11,023 nucleotides of DNA from JBALVO01 sp036961445 (lineage in GTDB: Bacteria > Pseudomonadota > Gammaproteobacteria > Pseudomonadales > Halieaceae), in NCBI GenBank assembly GCA_036961445.1, contig JBALVO010000123.1:1-11023 (forward strand), read 5' to 3'. A program made the translations under genes and the position numbers. Below, one piece after another: positions 5,581-11,023 of this stretch (its first letter is position 1; each line of letters starts with the position of its first letter). The notes under the pieces are model-generated. The model was not told the DNA's origin. It did no database searches and saw only the letters and a list, made by a program, of their open reading frames with translations.

Positions 5581-5616
5581 TGGTGAAGTGATTGATGTTT
5601 AACTTGCCAGTACCCC

Positions 5617-5801
5617 AAATCGGCATTGGCTCGCGCGAAAGCGGCCTTGATCATGCCCGGACTGGAGATGAATCCGCCGGGCAAGGGAATGCCGCTGATG
5701 TGGAAGTTTTCTACGGCCCGTTGCGCTTGCGCCCCGTACAATGCGTGGGCAGGGACACTTACCTCATCCAGGCTATCTTCTTCGGTGCGAAACTCAGCCA
5801 T
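5617..5801 (-). pseudogene. fumC: Class II fumarase (FumC type), N-terminal fragment cut at an IS6 remnant
   Basis: The ATG at 5801 lies 15 bases after the aconitase stop, in operon spacing. It encodes MAEFRTEEDSLDEVSVPAHA, then LYGAQAQRAVENFHISGIPL and IKAAFARANADLG. This is the conserved N-terminus of class II fumarate hydratases (hydration of fumarate to malate). After about 61 codons the reading enters the terminal repeat of IS6 copy 2 and ends at a stop at 5565-5567 with 15 or so foreign residues. A full protein has about 460 residues, so the catalytic regions are all lost. A related aspartase-type lyase is possible but less likely. No rest of the gene lies on the other side of the IS. 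The cell presumably has another fumarase. Confidence 0.82.
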
Positions 5802-5816
5802 GACACACTGCCACTG

Positions 5817-8492
<2,676 letters not shown>

Positions 8493-8723
8493 CGCTGTAT
8501 TCCTATGGTGCATTATAAATCCCAAGTATAGAGGATAACGGTTGAGTCTACCGTAAATGGCAGACATCCGCCGACTCCAGCAACTCTGTGCAGATGATTT
8601 GCCAATACCGTCATAGATTTAGCCAAAAATACGCGTCGATTTTTACCAAACCATTGAGCGGTTCCAATTTCTTCTCATTAAGGACTATGCTGATGGTTCC
8701 ATGTCTTGGTGAGGCGCGTTGCG

Positions 8724-9479
8724 ATGAAAATATCTAAAGCAATCCTGGTAATACTCTTCACGAGCATCGCGATCGGTGCACAAGCAGACTGGAAAGACTT
8801 GCTAAATGAACTTCCAGAAAGCGCCAAAGAAACCCTCTCCATCACTGGTGCGGCCGATGTCACTGGAGTATCAACAGAGGAAATGGTCGCAGGCCTCAAG
8901 GAGGCCTTGAATACCGCCACCGAAATAGCTGTGAACGCGTTAGGCCAGGAGGGGGGCTATCTCGAGAACCCCGCGGTCAGGATCCCTATGCCGGAAGAAC
9001 TCTCATGGATCGAAAAAGGCCTGCGGCAGGCTGGCCAGGAAGATATGGCAGATGAATTCGTTACCACCATGAATCGCGCGGCGGAACAAGCGGTACCCGT
9101 AGCGTTTGAGCAATTTCAGAGTGCGATTGAGAAAATGACCATCAAAGATGCAGAGGGCATTCTCCATGGACCTGAAGACGCCGCTACCCAATATTTTCGG
9201 AAACACAGCGAGGCCGCCTTGCGGGAACAGTTCCTACCGATTGTGCAGGAAACTACCTCAAGTACAGGTGTGACCTCAACCTACAAGGATATAATGAAAC
9301 AACTTGATAGCTATAGTAGCTTCCTGCAGCCGAAATCGGTGGACGTAGATGAATATGTGACCGATGAAGCATTAAACGGACTGTTTGAAATAGTTGCACA
9401 GGAAGAAAGGCGTATTAGAGAGGATCCAGTTGCCCGTTCCTCTGAGTTACTAAAGAAAGTATTCGGCAGTAACATCTGA
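8724..9479 (+). CDS. DUF4197 family secreted protein
   Basis: 251 residues from the ATG at 8724, which has GAGG 9 bases upstream; an in-frame TTG at 8706 is less likely because it would put charged residues before the signal peptide. The signal peptide is MKISKAILVILFTSIAIGAQ with cleavage after the following Ala (AQA|D). The mature protein matches DUF4197 through its length: GLKEALNTATEIAVNALGQE, VRIPMPEELSWIEKGLRQAG, NRAAEQAVPVAFEQFQSAIE, MTIKDAEGILHGPEDAATQY, FLPIVQETT, YVTDEALNGLFEIVAQEERR and a final LLKKVFG. The family is helical and periplasmic, or attached to a membrane, and its function is unknown. The gene diverges from acnA with a gap of about 230 bases and seems to be a single-gene unit, ended by the hairpin at 9513-9555. 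Confidence 0.93.
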   Translation: MKISKAILVILFTSIAIGAQADWKDLLNELPESAKETLSITGAADVTGVSTEEMVAGLKEALNTATEIAVNALGQEGGYLENPAVRIPMPEELSWIEKGLRQAGQEDMADEFVTTMNRAAEQAVPVAFEQFQSAIEKMTIKDAEGILHGPEDAATQYFRKHSEAALREQFLPIVQETTSSTGVTSTYKDIMKQLDSYSSFLQPKSVDVDEYVTDEALNGLFEIVAQEERRIREDPVARSSELLKKVFGSNI

Positions 9480-9512
9480 AAAAGTATGGCCAGGGCACTA
9501 TCGATGATCCTT

Positions 9513-9555
9513 TGGTTGGAGCTGGCTACATCGCAGCCCCCGCCAGCTCCAACCA
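9513..9555 (+). terminator. Strong hairpin after the DUF4197 gene, no U tract
   Basis: TGGTTGGAGCTGGC (9513-9526) and GCCAGCTCCAACCA (9542-9555) form a perfect 14-bp stem with a 15-base loop, 34 bases after the stop codon. No run of T follows directly (only CTTTT near 9565), so it is not a textbook intrinsic terminator. It may block 3' exonucleases or end transcription weakly. Confidence 0.55.
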
Positions 9556-9711
9556 CTCCCCAAGCTTTTCAAATTCGCTAGCCCAAATCTCCCCAGCCTA
9601 TGGCAATAGCGGATCACAGACACCGTGCTACAACCGCCGACTCTGGCCTATCAGTCTACACCCATAGTCGGACTCTCTAACGATTTGTAAGTCTATGAAA
9701 TTTATAGAAGA

Positions 9712-9761
9712 TGATGGGCCCAAAATTCCTCGAGCTTTAGAGCATCCGATTATGAGTCGGC
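9712..9761 (-). other. tRNA-like fragment (CAT anticodon arm to acceptor end), possible attachment-site relic
   Basis: On the minus strand GCCGACTCATAATCGGAT (9744-9761) is the anticodon arm of a tRNA with anticodon CAT (loop CTCATAA), as in elongator tRNA-Met or tRNA-Ile2. It is followed 22 bases later by TGGGCCCATCA, like an acceptor 3' end. The T-arm between them is degenerate and no matching 5' half lies upstream, so this is not a working tRNA. A 3' tRNA piece of this kind is what tyrosine-recombinase integration leaves at the far end of an element. The call is tentative. Confidence 0.35.
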
Positions 9762-9874
9762 AGCAACGGATAACCCACAACTACTGGCGACAAAGACTTC
9801 CATTTAGAATCAATGAGTTAAGGTGGGAGTAGGGTAGTTTGATAATCCCCGGTTGTTGTAGTTTGTCGTGGTCA

Positions 9875-9894
9875 AGTGTCCCAGAAGTGTCCCA
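9875..9894. repeat. Paired AGTGTCCCA direct repeat
   Basis: AGTGTCCCA occurs at 9875-9883 and again at 9886-9894, 11 bases from start to start, which is one DNA turn. Such close paired repeats are usual for protein binding, including the arm sites of tyrosine integrases. No integrase gene is in the window. Confidence 0.5.
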
Positions 9895-10030
9895 CGGCGG
9901 GTTTTATACAATGTGCTAGTGCATGGCAAAAGAAACTATATCGGTGGAACTGAAACTGGTATTCAGTGGCGTACCCCCGCGCACGGGTTTTGAAATTGAT
10001 AGTAAAAATTCTATGGTCGATTTTTTGTAC

Positions 10031-10053
10031 GTCCGCTTTTACCAGGAGCGGAC
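10031..10053. repeat. Small inverted repeat GTCCGCT/AGCGGAC
   Basis: GTCCGCT (10031-10037) and AGCGGAC (10047-10053) form a perfect 7-bp stem with a 9-base loop, 41 bases left of the IS3 end. Similar GTCCGC hairpins are frequent between genes in Gammaproteobacteria; its role here is unknown. Confidence 0.4.
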
Positions 10054-10093
10054 ATTCGTTTGCGAGGAGGGGGAACTACCCCTTTCGCCTATC

Positions 10094-10231
10094 TGGACTT
10101 TACCCGGTTTACTAGACACTTCTAGCCTATTCTATGAGCATAGGAGGAAGTCTATGAGTAACCAGCGATATTCACCGGAATTCAAAGACGAAGCGGTCCG
10201 CCAGATCCTGGGTCGGGGCTATTCTCTCGCC
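10094..10231 (+). mobile_element. IS3-family element, left end only
   Basis: The likely left end begins TGGACTTTACCCGGTTTACT (10094-10113) and continues TAGACACTTCT, in the style of IS3-family ends with TG at the tip. It carries the start of orfA and stops where the barrel gene's stop codon begins. The exact outer end is an estimate. Confidence 0.6.
10154..10231 (+). pseudogene. IS3-family transposase OrfA, first 26 codons
   Basis: The ATG at 10154 with AGGAGGAAG just upstream (10142-10150) encodes MSNQRYSPEFKDEAVRQILG and RGYSLA. This is the start of the OrfA helix-turn-helix protein that binds the IS ends. In intact members the sequence goes on with a second helix of the type VSxxLGVSxHSLYxW; here it changes to unrelated sequence at about 10231. 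The frame continues by accident to 10270 through the antisense of the next gene. orfB is absent. Confidence 0.75.
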
Positions 10232-11023
10232 TTACTTGGGCAGCAGGAAGGTGATGTTCGCCTTGACTGACCATTCAGCATTCGGGCCGTTGTCATCTTC
10301 CGGGTTGTACAGCACCTCGCCAAACAATTTTACCGGCTGCTTGCCTAGCTTCATGACCCGACCCACCTGACCGCCCAGCGCCCAGGTCCACTTGTCACTC
10401 TTGAAATTGTAGGTCTGGGGCGTATCAGGCGTACCGATATACCAGCCGCCTTTTAAATGCTTGGTAATAAACGGCTGCAGGGAAAGCGCGCTGACATCAC
10501 CGCGGTCAGAACCGTTGCTGCCATCGGCAAAATCCCAAAGCTGGTAGGCAAACACACCCCACTGCAAACCCGGCGTCTGCATATTGATATACAGCGCACT
10601 GGGGCCAACCTGCCACTTGCCACTGCCGGTGAACTCATTGTCGCCCGCGGTCGGTATCACACTATTGAATCCCAGTCCGACCTGCACACCTTTGGTTTGC
10701 AGCCGGGGCGAAAACAGGCTCAGGAAATTGGTATCACCAACGCCGTTCTTTCGATTAGCAGGCGCGCCCAGATCGGGCGTGGTGACAAAGGGCAAGGTGG
10801 TCCGGGTAATCAGCAGCGGGACCGCCTCCGAGGACAGGTTGACCGGAATCACCGACTGTAGCGTTGCGACATTGCTATAACCACTGGAGTTGTGATTCTC
10901 GAAGTTGTAAGTGTCCTGCACTTGCATCTGCATCAGGTTGGCAATCGGGTTGGTCGCCGCTTCCGCGAGGTTGTTGTGACCGCCGGTCGGTGGCTCAGCC
11001 GTGTGGGGTGTCAGGTGCGGCGG
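10232..11023 (-). CDS. MetA-pathway-type outer-membrane beta-barrel protein, 5' end beyond the window
   Basis: The frame is open from the right edge to the TAA at 10232, giving 263 residues without the start or signal peptide. An internal ATG at 10933 is not the real start, because the frame upstream (NNLAEAATNPIANLM) matches the family. Features are ATNPIANL, then alternating hydrophobic strands such as VATLQSVIPVNLSSEAVPLL, GVQVGLGFNSVIPTAG, WQVGPSALYINMQTP and GVFAYQLWDFAD, and the C-terminal strand VKANITFLLPK, close to the usual ..FLFPK end of the family. It belongs to the group annotated as neuromedin U or transporter proteins (Phenol_MetA_deg, PF13557). These are predicted outer-membrane channels, sometimes for hydrophobic compounds; the substrate here is unknown. 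The C-terminus is complete even though the IS3 fragment adjoins its stop codon. Confidence 0.82.
   Translation of the reverse strand, partial: PPHLTPHTAEPPTGGHNNLAEAATNPIANLMQMQVQDTYNFENHNSSGYSNVATLQSVIPVNLSSEAVPLLITRTTLPFVTTPDLGAPANRKNGVGDTNFLSLFSPRLQTKGVQVGLGFNSVIPTAGDNEFTGSGKWQVGPSALYINMQTPGLQWGVFAYQLWDFADGSNGSDRGDVSALSLQPFITKHLKGGWYIGTPDTPQTYNFKSDKWTWALGGQVGRVMKLGKQPVKLFGEVLYNPEDDNGPNAEWSVKANITFLLPK

Larger units (their letters stand above)
5321..5596 (+). pseudogene. IS6-family transposase, N- and C-terminal deletions plus frameshift
   Basis: Only ATGAGT of the 5' end remains, joined to the codons for IRLWCIKFGALYARRLKRK. After insert B (5388-5423) come RGYGDTFFIDEVF (holding the first catalytic Asp), a frameshift near 5460-5480 around GCCGGTGTGCCGG, and then IQINGKQYYLWRAVDQ. 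Insert C (5530-5580) follows, then GEVIDV and a stop inside the terminal repeat. Codons for the second Asp and the Glu are absent. It keeps a part of the protein that copy 1 has lost, and the shared part shows that the inserts in the two copies are at different places. Confidence 0.85.
5258..5616 (+). mobile_element. IS6-family element, copy 2 (deletion derivative with both ends)
   Basis: The left end GCGGTACCGCTAAATTAACT (5258-5277) and right end GTTTAACTTGCCAGTACCCC (5597-5616) are imperfect inverted repeats of the same type as in copies 1 and 3 and the MITE-like element. The 3' half of the transposase is deleted, so the right end follows directly after DGEVIDV. The element abuts the broken end of fumC. 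The 8 bases on either side differ (ACCTTGTA-like on the left, AAATCGGC on the right), so there is no target duplication. A simple insertion at this point is therefore not supported; deletion or rearrangement followed. Confidence 0.78.
9556..10093. other. Intergenic region with no convincing gene
   Basis: No frame here shows a family match. A frame open from 9923 on the plus strand runs into the IS3 fragment and looks accidental. The region contains a tRNA-like scrap (9712-9761), a paired AGTGTCCCA repeat (9875-9894) and a small inverted repeat (10031-10053), each listed separately. This mixture suggests the edge of a former integrated element. Confidence 0.5.

Noticed and set aside
8493..8567. 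25-residue N-terminal extension of AcnA
   Set aside because: The ATG at 8492 has a ribosome binding site and gives the usual family length; the extension would overlap the probable promoter boxes.
9923..10270. 115-codon plus-strand frame starting MAKETISVEL
   Set aside because: Its 3' part is the IS3 left end, orfA start and the antisense of the barrel gene. The first 57 codons alone resemble no family I recognise and lack a clear ribosome site.

Overview
The window looks like a chromosomal stretch of a gammaproteobacterium, probably marine. This rests on an 891-residue AcnA-type aconitase very close to the enterobacterial form, a DUF4197 secreted protein, a TAXI-type periplasmic binding protein and a MetA-pathway-type outer-membrane barrel. 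These families are common together in free-living Gammaproteobacteria. The genus cannot be told from the sequence alone.

Layout. 1-1450: a class I methyltransferase cut by the left edge (minus), a 319-base gap with a long imperfect palindrome and a 9-bp tandem repeat, and a small membrane-anchored protein (minus). 1498-5616: an insertion-sequence graveyard. Four remnants of one IS6-family element, with ends like GGGTACTG..AA.TTAA, lie between a membrane-protein pseudogene with one in-frame TGA, a TAXI binding protein and a CotH-like secreted protein (all minus). 5617-9479: a TCA-cycle block, acnA followed 15 bases later by fumC (minus). fumC is cut after about 61 codons at the end of an IS6 remnant. 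A divergent DUF4197 gene (plus) follows. 9480-10231: mostly non-coding, with a strong hairpin, a tRNA-like scrap, a paired TGTCCCA repeat and the left end of an IS3-family element. 10232-11023: the C-terminal part of an outer-membrane barrel protein (minus), running off the right edge.

The most unusual signal lies inside the IS6 transposase relics. Four short inserts of 36, 24, 36 and 51 bp share the ends GAGCCTGCC and GGGT(A/G). They occur in both orientations at four different transposase positions. Every length is a multiple of three, and removing any of them restores the expected transposase reading. Three of the four add no stop codon. This looks like a small palindromic mobile element that enters genes without breaking the frame, as Rickettsia palindromic elements do, but in an unrelated genome and with an unrelated sequence.

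No complete new multi-gene defence or metabolic system is visible. The genes are mostly single units separated by mobile-element debris. The only clear functional pairing is acnA with the truncated fumC (citrate to isocitrate, and fumarate to malate).
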